A stretch of 64,000 nucleotides of DNA from Dasyornis broadbenti. Taxonomy: Eukaryota; Chordata; Aves; Passeriformes; Dasyornithidae. Of the stretch, positions 45,601 through 59,208 are shown in pieces. The notes beneath the pieces are model-generated. The model ran no database searches, was not told where the DNA came from, and saw nothing but the letters and a program-made list of their open reading frames with translations. The stretch lies in contig VZRN01001116.1 in NCBI GenBank assembly GCA_013397935.1, positions 564,953-628,952 of the forward strand, read 5' to 3'. How positions within the stretch are numbered: position 1 is the stretch's first letter; the number at the start of each line of letters is the position of its first letter. The position numbers and the translations under genes are program-made.

Positions 45601-48600
45601 TCCGTGCTGCTGGCGTTCCCTGGCATACATTTAATCCTTTCTAGGTCTCCCAAGTGTGAACGGAACCACCCAAACACAGGTGCTGCTGCCCGCACAGCCC
45701 CAAAGCTACAGGGGTGGGTCTCAGGCAAGGTGTGTCCAGATCTGGGCTTTGCTGGCACAAGCCAGCCTCTCTGTACTGTGTCACTGCCCTGGCTGCTCAT
45801 CCTGTTCCCCAGGGGATGCTGCTGCCCATCTAGTTGTGAGGGACCTGTGTGTGCTCCTCTTTACCACACCTTGAGCTGAGGCTGATGCTGTAAGCCCTTC
45901 AGCTGGAGACTCTCAAGCAACACACAGCTAGGGTAGGATCCTGTAGCTCTGGTAGGATCCCCCAGACTCGATGGGATGCTCTGTCATGGCACCCACTGAG
46001 CACCTACTCCAAATAATAGTCTGAGGGCATCCCAGCTTGGTGCTTTCATTCATTGTTTCCACAATCTGCTCTTTATTTTGTGAATTCTAAACTGCACCAC
46101 TTGCAGCCCTGAGCAGCGAAGTTTCCCTGTCAAAGGGAAGCATTTCTCTGACACTGGTGAGACCTTTGCTCTGGTGAGAGAGAGAGAGAGAGGAACTGTA
46201 GATGAGCTGTCACCAAGGGCACCTGAGTGGCTGCTGTGAATGTTCAGAGTGTCAAGGAGGGAGAGGATGTTTTGGGTGACTCGGAGGTGCTGCCCTATGT
46301 GGTCCAGCTGCTCCTTCCCCCCCAATACCCTCATGGTACTACATGTGTGTCCCCTGTAAACCCCAGTAAGTCTCAGAGAAGCGTGAAAGTGCTGCTGAAA
46401 TCAAAGGGAAATAATAACCATAGTGAGAAGTTCTGGGTGGAAGACAGGTTTTTTGAGGGCTGTGGTGTCTTGTAGAGCCCTGGTGTGATTTATTTTTAAC
46501 GCTGAATGTCTGGCCCTCCATCACATTTCCCACAGCTCAGCTCCACCATCACCCTCCCCCTCCCTCACACATGTGTTGTTTACCCCCTCATTTATTTGCA
46601 GTTTCCCACCACACGAGGAGGGCAGACACTCTCTACTCTGTTGTAACTCAATCTGGGCCCGGTAGCTCCAACAGCTTGTTGCAACACACTCGTGGCTAAG
46701 CCCAGCTGTTGTGGCACAGATTCTCCCACAAGAGCACAGAGGGCTTCCCCTGCCTGCCTGCAGGCTTCCATGAACCCAACACAACCTGCATCCTTGGATG
46801 CATCCCAGAAGGGGTTGCAGGACAAGCAGGCTGCAGTGCTGCTGCTACCAAGCTCGCAGGAGTGGAGCTTTCTCTTCCCATTGCCAGTTGCTAGGTTTGG
46901 GACTCAGCGCTCATCCTATCCAGGAGTTCAGTACTTGCCCTGCTGCAGAGGAGCTGCATCCTCTGCCACCATCAATTCAATGTCTCAAAAAAAGGTGCTG
47001 AACCCCTTCTCCCTCAGATACTGAGGTCTTCTGCAGCTGGCAGGAAGCAGAGTCTTTTGCATGAGCAGAAGTACTGTACTTCTGTGATCCATAAATACAC
47101 CCCAGTGTGGGGGATCTGCTGTCTTTGCCATGTCACGGCTGTGGGGGCTTTTTTTGGCGACGCCCAGGGTTGATACGGAGGAGGAGGTGTCAGCAGCCCA
47201 TAAAAGCACAGGCAGGGAACGAGTGGGAAGCAGAATATGTGGGTGTAAATGTGAGCTTATATTCTGCAGTGGCTGTTCCCGTACCACCCCCAAGCTCTGC
47301 TAGCTTTAATCATCTTAGACCCATGCGAAAACTCTGCATATGTTAGGTGCGGGGTGTTTGAGTAGCTGCGTTAGTGAGCTGAAGGATCTAAACCCCTTGC
47401 AGATGGACTTTGTGGAGGTGGCAGATGGCTCTTGATGACCACAGCTCCTGATTCCAGGGCAGCTCCTGACCCCATGGCAGCTCCTGACTCCAGTGACTGC
47501 TCCATCCCCCTCTGGAGCCCTGGAGCAAGGATGCGGTTCACATCTGGGCTTAATATATTCACAGAATACATGGCCATTGCATATTCAGTAAGGCACGATA
47601 AATTCGTTTAACAAATCTTCCAGATCATCTGTGAGTGTATACTGCTCTAAACTCCAGTTTAATGTGCTGGTTATTATGGTTTTGAAGTTTATTCCTGATC
47701 TGATGCTTTCTTCCTTTCCTGCCTGCCAGGGTCTTTGACAGACAACAGAATTCTATTTTAGATCTATACCAGGTAATTATGTTTGCTTGGCGTGTTGCAG
47801 TGCTGCTTGTTACTTTGCATTCAGAAGTGCTAGGCAGGGGAAAGTGCCATGACATGGAGTAAAAATCACATTGCAGCCCAGCTACAGCCCCCTAGGACCC
47901 TTCATCCAAGGGTCCCAGGGCTTCTGGTTCATTCTCCCAAGTATTTGACTGGTTACAGAGCAGTATCCTGACATAAATGCCTGAGATAAGCAGAGACAGG
48001 TAAGCGATTAACCTGCCCCAAATATTGATTCGATGCAGTGGGGAGAAGGTGGCACTGATCCTGTCCTGGAGGTGGGAGAGATGAATTACCAGGAGGTAAG
48101 TAAAGTGTCTGGTGAGTCCTGGGAGGGTTATTGGCTTGGATAACATATGGCCTGTCATGCCTTTAGTGCAGAAAGGCTGTTTCCAAAGGTGTTTGCAGTG
48201 CTGTGTGTAAGTTCATTGTGCACTGCGTGTTCGTGCCTGTGGAGGAGCTTTATCAGGATGAATGCACTCATGAGCACTAAGGGGGAATTAAGCAGAACCC
48301 ACTGCCACGTCCTTGTCTTCCTGTGTGCACTGTGCAGGCTTCCCATCAGATCACAAGGAACTGCAGGGATTCACTGCCTTGAGTGGCAACCTGTGGAAAC
48401 ATGGCATGAGGACTTCAGCAGGGCACAAGCAGCTCCCTATTACTGTCATGGGTGGGCGTGGGAGCTTCAGACAAAATTTACTAGAGAAACCCTGCCACTG
48501 AGTCACGAGATGCAGAGAGGACCCCCTTGCATTTTAAACTCCTTCTCAGAGGGAAATCTGGGGGCAGCTGGATCCAGTCTTAGCTTCAGACTGTCAAATA

Positions 48601-51600
48601 GTTCAAATAACTTTGACCCGCAGGATTTAAAGATGGCAAATCAGATTTATTTATTTAAAACGAATTATTTATTATGGCAAATGATTAGACAGAAAGTCTG
48701 AATCAGAATTATTTAGTACACAGTATTAAAAGCTAAAACTACTACTAGTAGTGTATGTTAAAGTATAGTGCACTAAATTAAAGCAGTTATATTAAAACTA
48801 GTAAAAAGAAACAGTTATTAAGTAGAGATTGATGTAACTCACCATACCAACACTCAGAGTGGGCAAGTATCTTTCTCTTAACCTTGAGGAGCAACCTTGA
48901 GGGGCATCCCCACTCAAGGGAGAATTTCCACACATAGCCCAAGAAGGGGTATCTCAGAAGAACCTACTGTGCAGAAAGTGGACTGGATTTTTAGAGTATG
49001 AAGGGGTTGTCAATCATTTGCCTCCAGGCCAGTTTAGCAGTTTATCTGCCAAAGCTTTGCCTTGCTGTTAGGATGTTGACTTGGGGCTGGTTTTTAACAT
49101 AATCCAACACCAAAACAACACATGGCTCCCCTCTCAATCCACCCTGACATATTTGCAAACTGGACATTATCCACTGAGTTGCTTGACCACATTCCAGGTC
49201 AAAGGATGGGGGGAAGCATCCTGCCACAATTACACAGAACAGAAATGACCCCACGGATGGACTGGAGCAGAGCAGAGCAGCTTCCCAGCTGCTGGAAAAT
49301 GCAGCATGAGCCCACACCCTCCCAGGGCTCCCTGGCTGTGCATGCCCACACCACTGGCACCCTCAGGAGCCACCTTTAGCAGGGAGGGCAGGCTGGATGG
49401 TGCAGATGCTGCCAGCCTTGACTTTCCCCATCTGCTGTGGAACATGGGAACAGCAACTGTCCCTTGGATGCATACCAGACACAGGTGATGCCCTGCTGTG
49501 CACAAGGGCTGCTCAAAGCGATGAACCAAGGTGCAACGAGGGATGCACCCCCTGTTCAGGCTTCACCAGCAGCATTTTTTTCCTGAACAGGGAACCCTGA
49601 GTGTGGCTGGCCACTTTTAGTCAAGGCCAAGAGTCAGACATGATGTGGGATTCAAGTCCGTCTTCAGTTTTAGTGAATGCGGATCTGAGCCCAGCTTCCC
49701 TCCCCTTCCCCAGGACTGCTCTGGGTATTGAGAAGAGTTACCCAGTAGCCCAAATGATGTTGTTTTTCAGCACTGCATCCATACACATGTACTGCAGTGG
49801 GAAGCAGGAACTGCTTCCATGGCAAACGCCCAGCCCCTCGCTGCAGAGCAGCCCACGTTGCTCCTTTCTTGCTGGAATGTTGCTGTTTGATTGGCACGAG
49901 AGAGACATGAAACCACGTCTGCAGGATGGGCTGGGAGAAACCTTGTGAGCAGATTAAAAAGCCAGTGGCATAGACAGACTTGGAGAGGATCTCTGTCCCA
50001 CCCTTGCCAGGCAGTGGGAGGATTTGACCTCGATGGAGCTACACTCCATCCCCAGGGCTCCTTGTCCTCTTTGCATGGGGTCTGTGTGATGTCTTACTGG
50101 GCTGCTGGCAGAGGTTTGGGCTGACAGATGAACATGCTTGCCATGGTTTGCTGTGCACTGCATCCGCTTCAGGCTGCCTACCCTAGAGTGTGCTGTTCCC
50201 TTTCAGAAGATGCTCCTGCTGCAGCTGCAGGCTTCTGGGCCTGCTCCTGCAGCACAGCTTGGCCATCAGGCAGCACCTGGGCTGAGGCTGAGATCTAGTG
50301 CTCAGCTTGACCCTCTCCTCTTTCTGCTGTTTTATTGGCTTTAATTCATTACTTTCCACGTGGGTAAGTGGGTTTTTGGTGGCTATTTCTTGCCAAGTGC
50401 TGCTGTTGGCTGCCTTGTCTCATCCACAGACCAGGTGGTGAAGAATCCTCCTGCAGGATTACCCTGCAGGCAGCCTGCTGAGAGGCAGCTGCTGGCTACT
50501 GTGCCCTTGGGCTGGGTTTGGGCATTGTGATGTGCTCTCAGTCCATGGGCAGGTGTCTGTCAGGAACCTGTCCCTACTCAGACCGCTCTGAGATAGCAGC
50601 CCACGTGTGTGTGTGAGGTGGGAACATGGCTCAGGTGGGAGGATGGATGGGGCTGGTGTGAACTTGAGGCCCTCCTTGCTGAGGATACACAGGTAGGACA
50701 TTGTGGGGAGCTCCACAGCAGCTCTTCTGTCCAAGAGGTGTCTTGAAGTGCTGTTGGTCTTCTGCAGGGGTGGGACCAGGAGAAGGCAGACTGGCAAGGA
50801 CACGGCCCAGCAGCCTGAGGAGGCTGGGCTGGCTCTGAGGGGTCTCTGGAGCTTAATGCCTGAGCAAAGTCTGGTGGCCTCAGACTACACAAAAATGAAA
50901 CCCCTGCTTGCACAAGAAAAGCTGTTGTCTCTTCTGAGCAAAGGAAAGCTCTTTAACTCCTTGCTCTTGAAGTCCTGGTTGGCTCCTCAGCTGCTTCTGC
51001 ATCTCCTGTGAGCAGCCACATCATGCGTGTACCAAGTGCTATTTCTGGTGGTGGTGCAGGCTATGCTGCAGCAGCAAACCCCAGCACAGCCACACTGGTC
51101 CATCCTGTCTGCTCACAGCACTGTAATCCTACCACAGGACACCTCCTCCCTGCCCCAAACCCATGCCAGCCAGGGCTGTGTGTGACCATCCTGCGTGCAG
51201 CCTGGTCCCACAGGGCAGAGCTGACAACAGGAGCTCTGCTGGGAAACGCTGAGGCAGCTCCTTCAAAGGTCACCCCAGTGATTACGAGCACAGGAAAGGC
51301 TCAGATGTGTGACACAGCTGTGGCTGTGAGAAGAGGGGAAGTATGCACTGAGCTGTGACCGCTGCTACAGGAGCTCAGGAAACCAAAGCCTGGGGTAGGC
51401 CGTGGGGTTTGGGCGCTCTGTGGCATGGGGACCTCACCCCCAGCACTGGTCCCATGAATGCAAGCAGCTGTTAGAGAGAAAAACCAGGGGAGCGAAGATG
51501 TTCAGTCACCAGAATCAGGCAAAGCTCTGCCCCTTCACTGCTCTGAGGAAGGCAGTGCTTGGCTGGAAGCATCTGGATGTGCAATGCTTGGGTTCCAGCT

Positions 51601-54319
51601 AATCCAGCACTGGTGTCATCAAAGCTGCTCATCCTTGGCTGTCTTGCCACCCTCTGTCAGTGGAAATAGGCCCTGCTAAGGGCCTCAGTGGTGCCCACAG
51701 GTAAGTGGCTAAAGTGGGTGAGATGAGACCACTGGCCTTCAGTCCTACCAGCTCTTCTTGGAAAAACTTTAAAAACAAAGTGAATGTTTTAATCTTCAAG
51801 AAGCAGTGATAATTTTAAATCATATCAATGTATATCAGAGATAGGATCTACATTCAGATCCTGACGTCACTGTCACATGAAATGCCCCTGGCCATGAAGA
51901 AATGGGCTTTTAGAAACAATCTTTGCACTGAGTCTGCACAGGATTGCCCTGCAATCCAGGCTTGTCCTCACTGCCAGCTGGTGAAGCTATGCCAAGGTTT
52001 ATGTCCCCACAGCACACACCTCTGAAGCAGAGTAGGTTCTTTCAATCAGGACTCAATCCTCCAAATTCTTTTGGTAGAAGATCAGGTATAAACATCTATT
52101 GATTTTTTTTCAGTGGCAGCATATCTCTGCAGCTTTCTGATCTCATCTGCACTGCTCTATTGACCACTGGCTTCTCTGAGTTCCCAGAGATTAAAAAGAG
52201 CAGGACAGACCATGAGGAAGAATTCTTGGTGGCAAAAATTTTAACAGCACAGGGCTGCAGTAGCAAGGCCTGTAGCTTCTGAGTCTACTTCCAGCCTGGC
52301 AGCCACAGCAGCTTCCCAGCACTGAGCATCTCTAGTGTGCTCAACCCTCTGCATTAACCAGACGTGAGTCATGCTCTCAATAATACTGAGCTGCGGTTTA
52401 GAGCCCAAGTTTGTTTCTTTAGAGAATAAATGCTTGTCTCCTTTATGTACACTCTGGTGTTAAAGTTTTCCTACCTAAGATGACTAGAAACTTCTCCTTT
52501 TCAAGCCTCTTTCTCACATGGTCATGCCCTTTCAGGACCAAGGGTTATCAGGAAATGAATCAGAAGTTGCCAGAAGTTCATGAGAGCACTGGGTGCCCTG
52601 CCTAGTGCACCTGCAGTGCTCTGTTGAAACTGCTCCCAGAGTGATGCTCTCTTACTTTCCTAGAAATTGTGACCTTAGTTGCCTCCCACTCCCAGTTCTT
52701 TAGCCTTCTCCTAATGCATGCTGAGATGTTAATGTCTTCTCTGTGCTGGGGCTGGATGTGTGCAAGGCTCCTGCCCATGAATGGTGCAGGGAAATACAGT
52801 GCTGTGAGCTGTGGAGCGGCTGCTGCTGGTGGCCAGGCAGGAGCTCTGGGTGTGCCAGCACAATGTGGCTGGTGAGGCTGTGGGTGGGAGGGCTCATGAT
52901 GGGGCTAGACTTGGGCTCTTTCAGCTTTTTTACCTCCAGCCATAGTAGAAAATCCAGAGTGGGTCTGGGCCAGCTGCACGAACTGAGCTGTGGGTGTGGG
53001 ATGGATGCTGATGGCACAGCTGCTGGCAGAAGCTCCTGCAGGAGCAAGTAATGTCTGTGCTGGTCTCTGGTGAGGCTGCCTGCTGCAGTAGCTCTCTGAG
53101 AGGTGTTCCCTGCCAGCCTTCCTCCAGCCCCTGCTGCAGCTGGCTGTGGTATCATTGCCTCATCAGCACCGTGGCTGCTGATTCCGCAGCAGGCACCTAC
53201 TGCAAGTGCCCCCCGCCCCCAAAAGTGGTAGCTGAGGTGCTCACAGCTCCCAGTTTCTCAAACTCACCAGTCCCCAACCCACCAGCCCCCACCCAACCCA
53301 CGGTACATAGCAGGGGTTTGCAGTTCCCTCCCTGTGGAATGTGTTTTGTCAGCTCTGCAAGCTGCCCTTCTGAGGGAAGTGGTTCTACTGATCACAGAAC
53401 CACTTCCCGAGGCTCAGTGGTCCTTCATGTCCCATCCCACAAGCCCTTAGATGTGCATATAAAAGAAGAGCAGCGAGACACAGGGGACCCCCAAAGCCTC
53501 ACAGAAATGTGGTGCCTTGGTGCAGGTCAGCCCCTCCTTGCTCCCTGCGAGCAGATTTAGTGTTGCAGTGCAAACTGAGCTGCAGGTCTAATCCCTGAGG
53601 AGCTGCCAGCTGATCACACACCATCCTCTTCCACTGCCTCCCACCTTGCTGACAGCATGTGTGCACCTGGGGAGAGACAGGATTCCTGGTACCACTGATA
53701 AAGCTCTTGCAAATATTGGGGAAGAAAGAAGTGGGAATAGCACTTTTTCTTGCTCCCCTCTCAGTTTTTTCATGGCTGCAAGGCCAGTGATCTGCTTTTT
53801 GTGATCAGGTAGGTTGTGGCTTCCTGGTATTCCCATAGGAAACAGGCCTTCCAGGAGAAACATCAGCTGCCCCAGCACTGGTGAGGACCCAGCTGGTGCT
53901 GGTTCTGTCCCCACAAGGTCTCCAGCTTCAGCTCTGTTGTGGAGGCTGCAACATGCCTGTCTGTGGCTTTGCAAATCTCTTTCATCCTCCGCAAAACAGC
54001 GTGGTGCAAAGCACAGAAGTGCAAAGGTGGAGGGTTTATTACAGCAGGGCGGTGGGGAAAGGCATCCTTCAGCTAAAACCTGTGCCCTGCCCTCCAGCCT
54101 GCCCCCAGCACAGCCTGCTTACACACTGTTGGGACAGACAAGTTTCCTGAGGTGCCAGCCAGATGCCTTGAGACTCAGGGAAAGCCAAACCAAAATAAAG
54201 CTGATGTAGCTGGGTGCTTTAATTTGCAGGAAGAGCTGAGCAGCGGCAGGCTGGTTCCCAGCTGAATCTTTCTTGCTGTATCAAGCATAAATTCATCAGG
54301 TATTCCATTTCCTGGGGGG
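39601..54319. other. Intergenic region between the repeat cluster and the second gap
   Basis: No gene is supported. Longer frames (for example 48,147-48,701 plus and 53,051-53,560 plus) have no recognisable domain and look like chance frames. From about 48,590 to 49,115 the sequence has an AT-rich end carrying AATAAA on the minus strand and a 13-bp tandem duplication (48,880-48,905), which could be an old LTR-like element. A CRE-type TGACGTCA lies at 51,862-51,869. Confidence 0.5.
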
Positions 54320-54378
54320 NNNNNNNNNNNNNNNNNNNNNNNNNNNNNNNNNNNNNNNNNNNNNNNNNNNNNNNNNNN
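54320..54378. other. Assembly gap (59 N)
   Basis: A short run of N begins immediately after a run of six G. Nothing visible suggests that coding sequence is lost here. Confidence 0.99.
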
Positions 54379-57300
54379 TGGAAATAAAGAGTGGAGCAAT
54401 TTTCCCCTCTGACAGGGTGAATGCAATTACCTAAGGCATGGGAAGCTGAGATAACTCACTTATTCAGCCCCCACTCTCCAAAGAAACCATCATCATTCTG
54501 TCAGAAAAGGCTTTAAACCCCAATTCACATCCTGAATGCTAAAACACCACCACATACAGAAGCTGTCCTTATGATTTCCATGCACCAGCTGCTGCATCAC
54601 AAGAAAAACACACTCATAGGCAGGCCAGAATTTATTATTATCAAGGCCATATACACAGTGCAAGCTCCTTGTGTCTGCTGACCCTTTTCCCGGTGCTGTT
54701 GGTGTCTCCTTGTCCTTCAGGAGCAATTGCTAGTGAAGCAAACCATACTGGCATCCTGTTAGCAGTGTGTGAGCCACACTGGGTCTGGGAAAATGTGCAT
54801 GGGGGATGAGAGCCTCAAGCTACGTCTGTTTGGAGAGCTCAGTGAAGGGAAGCCATAAGCCTGTGAGTGCCCCCAAATTTAATTCCATTTAGGCAGCACT
54901 CTCCCACTTCTTCTGCCTTTACATAATGGGGAGTGGAGTAATGACTTTCAGCAATACTGTTTGAGTGGCAGCAGTCCAATTCTGGACTGTATGTATTTTT
55001 TTTTTTTTAATGGTGGGGGGAGAGCAGGTTGGCAGAGGGGAGAAAGCATCCGTTTGGTTTGCCTGCAATCCTTGTTTTGCTTTGGGAGCTTTAGACGACA
55101 GACACATTCTTCCATCTCCGCTAATCCTCCTCTGATACAGAGGATTTTCCTGCCATTAAATGATAGCTTGTGAGAAAAAAATGCCAACTTTTCAGAGACT
55201 GACTCGTATGGCTGAGGGCAGCCTCATGAGCAGGAGGGAGGACACAGCCACTGCCTGGCCAGGTAAGCAAAGCATCCAGATTATTTCTGTTGGGAATTTT
55301 TGTTTCCACTATTTGATGCTAAGCTGGTTACGTTCCTCTGTACCAGCACCTGTTTCCTGGGGAGGCAGCCAGTCTCTTACTTTCGGTGATCCTTTCCCAC
55401 CTCAGATGACAGGAACCTTCCCTTGGCACGGATGGGGGGAAGAATGCGGATGAGCTCCTGAAAAGCAGTGGCACAAAGCTGCAGGATTCCCTGAGAAGGT
55501 CAGTGGTGGAAGAAAGAGACTCACCAGGAAGGTGCTGAGGACTTCTTCAATTTGCAAGTGTGTTAGAGAAGAGATTTCCTTCATCTTCCTTTCTAAACAT
55601 AGAACTTTTTGTGGAAAAAGGATGCAGGGAAATGACAGAGGATGAAACCTGTCCCTGTTCTTCCAGTGTGCTTTTAGATCCCTCAAGTTTGCTTGCCAGA
55701 CCTGAAATGCCACTAGAGAATAATCAAGGTAATGTTTGCCATCATTCTAAATGGTGAGTATACTCTTATTCTGCATTATCCAGTAGTGGATTAGACAGAT
55801 CCTTTGGAAAGGTGGAGGTTAAATACTCAATTATTGCAATCATTGTCTCTTTACCCTTCTTAAAATTCTGCAACCTTTTTAGCGCCCCCCCCCCCCGCCT
55901 TTTGGTCTCTCACTCTTTCTTCCAAATACTGAATTACTGCAGTATTTAAAAGAGCAAAAGATATCATCCCTGGGAGGAATTTTTTTTTTTTATTCCTTAA
56001 TGTCTCAAATATTTTTGACCTTCCTGCTGTATTTCACCCTTTTTCTAAAACACACATCTCATTTGAGCACCCTCTGTGTCGATGAGTCGCAGAAATCTTC
56101 CAGTTCCTGTCCTGTGTGTGAACATCCTTTTTAGGAACGGGGAAGGAGTAAGGTGGGAAAGATGGGAGTGTTTCAGGCTACATTGATCAGATGAGATCTG
56201 GCCTACACAGGAGAGCTGACCTCTTTTGCCCTGAGCAACAGCTCTCCCGAGGGTTTGGTGCGGTTCAGGTGGAAGATTTTTTCCTTTCCAGGAGAAAGAG
56301 GAGAAATTGCTGCATAGGCTGCATTGCTGAGGGGCTTCTCTGAGCTCCCTATTGCTGGGGGGATATTTTCTCACTGGATGGTCTTCATGCACTTGCTTTC
56401 CATGTCCTGCACAGTGAAAAAATACACTTGTTAACAGAGATTTTAGAAGTCTGCTATGAAATGCCACTAGCAGAGGACTCAGATTTGGCATTTGTGTACA
56501 AGGAAAACAGGCTGGATATGGCTTGGGTGCAGACATTTCCTTTTTCGAGTGATTAGGGAAGAAGCAGGGAGGGGAAGGAGGGGATTTGGTTATCAGCAGG
56601 CTCATTCCTACAGTGCCCACTGTGTGCAGAGCAGTGGGTGGAGGTCTGCTCTGAAGGGCAGGGATGTGACTGAGCCTGGGGCAGCTGGAGCTCAACAAAT
56701 TGAGCTTGCTCAGGGCAGCCTCACCTATAGGACAGCCTATGCACCAATGCCCCTCTGGATGTCAGCCTGAACCCATACAAGGCTCCTGTACCAGCAGCAA
56801 GACTTGCGTCCATCATTTTCCAGACAGCTACCTGCACTCAGACATTTGGGAACAGGCAAATCCTTAATCTGTCTGGCCCTCAGTTTATGTAACTGCCTAA
56901 CAAAAACAACATATGCCCCTGTTGGCACACAGAAGGTGGACTGATACAGAGGGTAGCAAACGAGGCAGCCCCTGGGCAGGCTGCACGAAGAAAGAGCAAT
57001 CTGAGGCCAGCATATTGTTCCCCTTCTTGTCCTTAGACTCCAGCTGTTGTCAGGGCCCTGACTGAAGGGGACTTTCCTTTAGCTGTGGCTGTTAGATAAG
57101 GGCATGGGGAAAGGAGAAGAACAGACAAACAAAATGACAACCTGTTTAAAACCCTTTCCAGCTTCCAGAGTCTTTCATTATAACTTATCCTTGAAGTGAT
57201 GCTGTTTTGCTAATTCTCCAGTCACAATAGCGTGCCCAGGCGTGATGGGACCTGAATTTTGATGAAGAGGCCACAGCTCATCCTTTTGTGATGCTCTCTC

Positions 57301-58013
57301 CGTGTATCTGAATGCCTCTCTTACATACACAATAACCAGGATGTTTAGAACAGAACCAGGCTGGACAGCTCCTGGGTTGATGCCCTTCAGTGGGGACTTG
57401 CCCAGCAAATGGTTTTGCAAGTCTCCTTTACACAGGCAGTGTAAACTCCTAAATACAGTTCCATGCATGTTGCCTTAGAAAGTATGGAAGAAAGGCAGAG
57501 CAATTGCAGCTCAAACTGTGCTTTTCCCTGTACATTCAAACCTTAAGGACTGCAAAAATACAAGCTTGATGCTTGCTGAAGCTGATGCTTCCTGGCATAT
57601 GAGCTCACAAGTCTGTCTTATTAAAAATGCCCATGGGAATACAGTTGTAGGGGGCAATTGCTTTGCTGCAAACCACAGGGAGAGGCAGCCCAGCTGCTGG
57701 GAACTTCCCCCTCTGGACACTCAGCAGGAGTGTGGAGGAAACCCCTCTGATCCCAGCAGTGCTATAACAGAGGTGGCTGTTGGTAAAGCTGTTGGTATCT
57801 CATGTTTTGCTGAAAAAAAGAAAAAAAGGATTGTGTTTGTGTCGGAGCCAATAAACTGCAGCGGAAAACCTGTCAGTAGCTATGGCACCATTTCCTGCTA
57901 GTGAATACATGGAGATTGCTGATGTGGCTTCTCATTTTGTTGAGGAGAAGGTAGGATGTGTCTGGGAGAGCAATTAAACTGCTTTTAGTGCTTCCTCTCT
58001 AATGAGTTTATTT
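54379..58013. other. Intergenic region upstream of NYX
   Basis: No gene is supported. A 217-codon minus-strand frame (56,045-56,698) shows no recognisable domain. A possible short exon ends at CCAG followed by GTAAGC near 55,260-55,266, but nothing ties it to NYX. A run of 12 C lies at 55,885-55,896. Because NYX has upstream exons in mammals, an untranslated or short coding exon may be hidden here. Confidence 0.45.
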
Positions 58014-58255
58014 TCATGGAATCAGAGAAAGGGTTGTGCTGGAAGACACCTAAAACATCATCTCATTCCAACCCCTCCACCATGGGCATGGACACCTTCC
58101 ACCAGACCAGGCTGGTCAGAGCTTCATCCAACTGGGCCTTGAACACTGCCAGGGTTGGGGCATCCACAACTTCTCTGGCTACCCTGTGCCAGTGCCTCAC
58201 CACACTCATGTAAAGAATTTCATCTCTATATCTAACCTAAATTTCCCCTCTGAAA
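58014..58255 (-). mobile_element. CR1 LINE 3'-end fragment
   Basis: TCATGGAATCAGAGAAAGGG, CATGGACACCTTCCACCAGA, GGGGCATCCACAACTTCTCT and GCCAGTGCCTCACCAC read as the antisense of the avian CR1 3' region over about 240 bases. It is the longest and best preserved CR1 fragment in the window, lying about 950 bases upstream of NYX. Confidence 0.93.
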
Positions 58256-59208
58256 GAGGGGAAAAACATGTTGCATTAAAAACAAAAATAATATTTTTTC
58301 TATGTTTTGTTGACTGAATGTTTTTTCCCCAAAAAAGAGCCTGTCTGTGGAGGCTGATGTCCCCCATTCCTTTTGTTCTTCTCTGGTTTGTCCCCAAAAG
58401 TTTTCTTCTCTTCCTTGTTGTTCAGCCACCTGTATGGGACTAACTTAGAAGGGAAAAACAGCCACACACCACCCATGTCAGGCTGATAAAGGACAAAGTG
58501 GCTGCTCCCATCAAACATAAGGCAACTATGGTGACTGTCTCAAGAACTGGCAAAGCAGCAAAAACTGTGCTGGAGATACAGAGTTTCTCATCTATGGTGA
58601 GATCATGAAGCCAGCAGTTGAACAATATCTCTTAGTTTATTTTAACTCACGCCGTACACAGTGGGAATGTGTTTTCAAACACTGCACTGCTTCAGAGCTG
58701 AGAGTTCTCCTTCCAGTGCTGTACCAGCTCATGGCTCTGGTAGAGAACTATTCATTTGAATGAACAAAGGAAAGAAAGAAGAAAAAAACATGAATTTGAC
58801 ACACTTTAGGCAACTAATTTTCCTCCCTGCCCACTGCTAGACTCAGCAGACACTGCTCTCCCCCTTTCCACACCCAGGAGTGCTGCAGCCCACCCACAGC
58901 TGCTGGCCTTCAAAGCATCTCCACCTGCTCCCTAGCCAAATCATGTCCCCATCAGGCAGCAGAGGTAGCACAACAGAGACACTGAGAAATACTGAATTCT
59001 AGATGAGCCCTGTATTGGGGAGAGGAATTAATCAGAGATCATGTTCTAGGTGACATATATTCTCAACAGGTTTAAAAACCCAGCAGAAGATTTTTAGGAT
59101 TCTTACACAAGAGCTCCTCAGTCAGCACTGGAGCGCAGGTGGCAATTAGCCTGGCTAGAGGGGAGGAAAAGACAGTGAAATTTCTATTTCTTGCTGTGAC
59201 TAATTACT
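58256..59208. other. Sequence immediately upstream of the NYX exon
   Basis: No open frame of note. In mammals the main NYX exon is preceded by an intron, so this stretch may be intronic rather than promoter. A TAATTA homeodomain core lies at 59,201-59,206, too short to be convincing alone. Confidence 0.45.

Noticed and set aside
48147..48701. 184-codon plus-strand frame
   Set aside because: Contains no known motif and overlaps an AT-rich segment that may be a repeat.
51862..51869. CRE palindrome TGACGTCA as a promoter
   Set aside because: Isolated in AT-rich intergenic DNA with no CpG island or gene beside it.
53051..53560. 169-codon plus-strand frame
   Set aside because: No domain; Ser/Pro/Cys-rich composition reflects local base content.
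55209..55264. Short ATG exon ending in a good donor as NYX exon 1 or 2
   Set aside because: The encoded MAEGSLMSRRED does not resemble the start of nyctalopin and the link cannot be shown without transcripts.
56045..56698. 217-codon minus-strand open frame
   Set aside because: Long for chance but with no recognisable domain, no repeat structure, no plausible neighbouring exons and ordinary composition.
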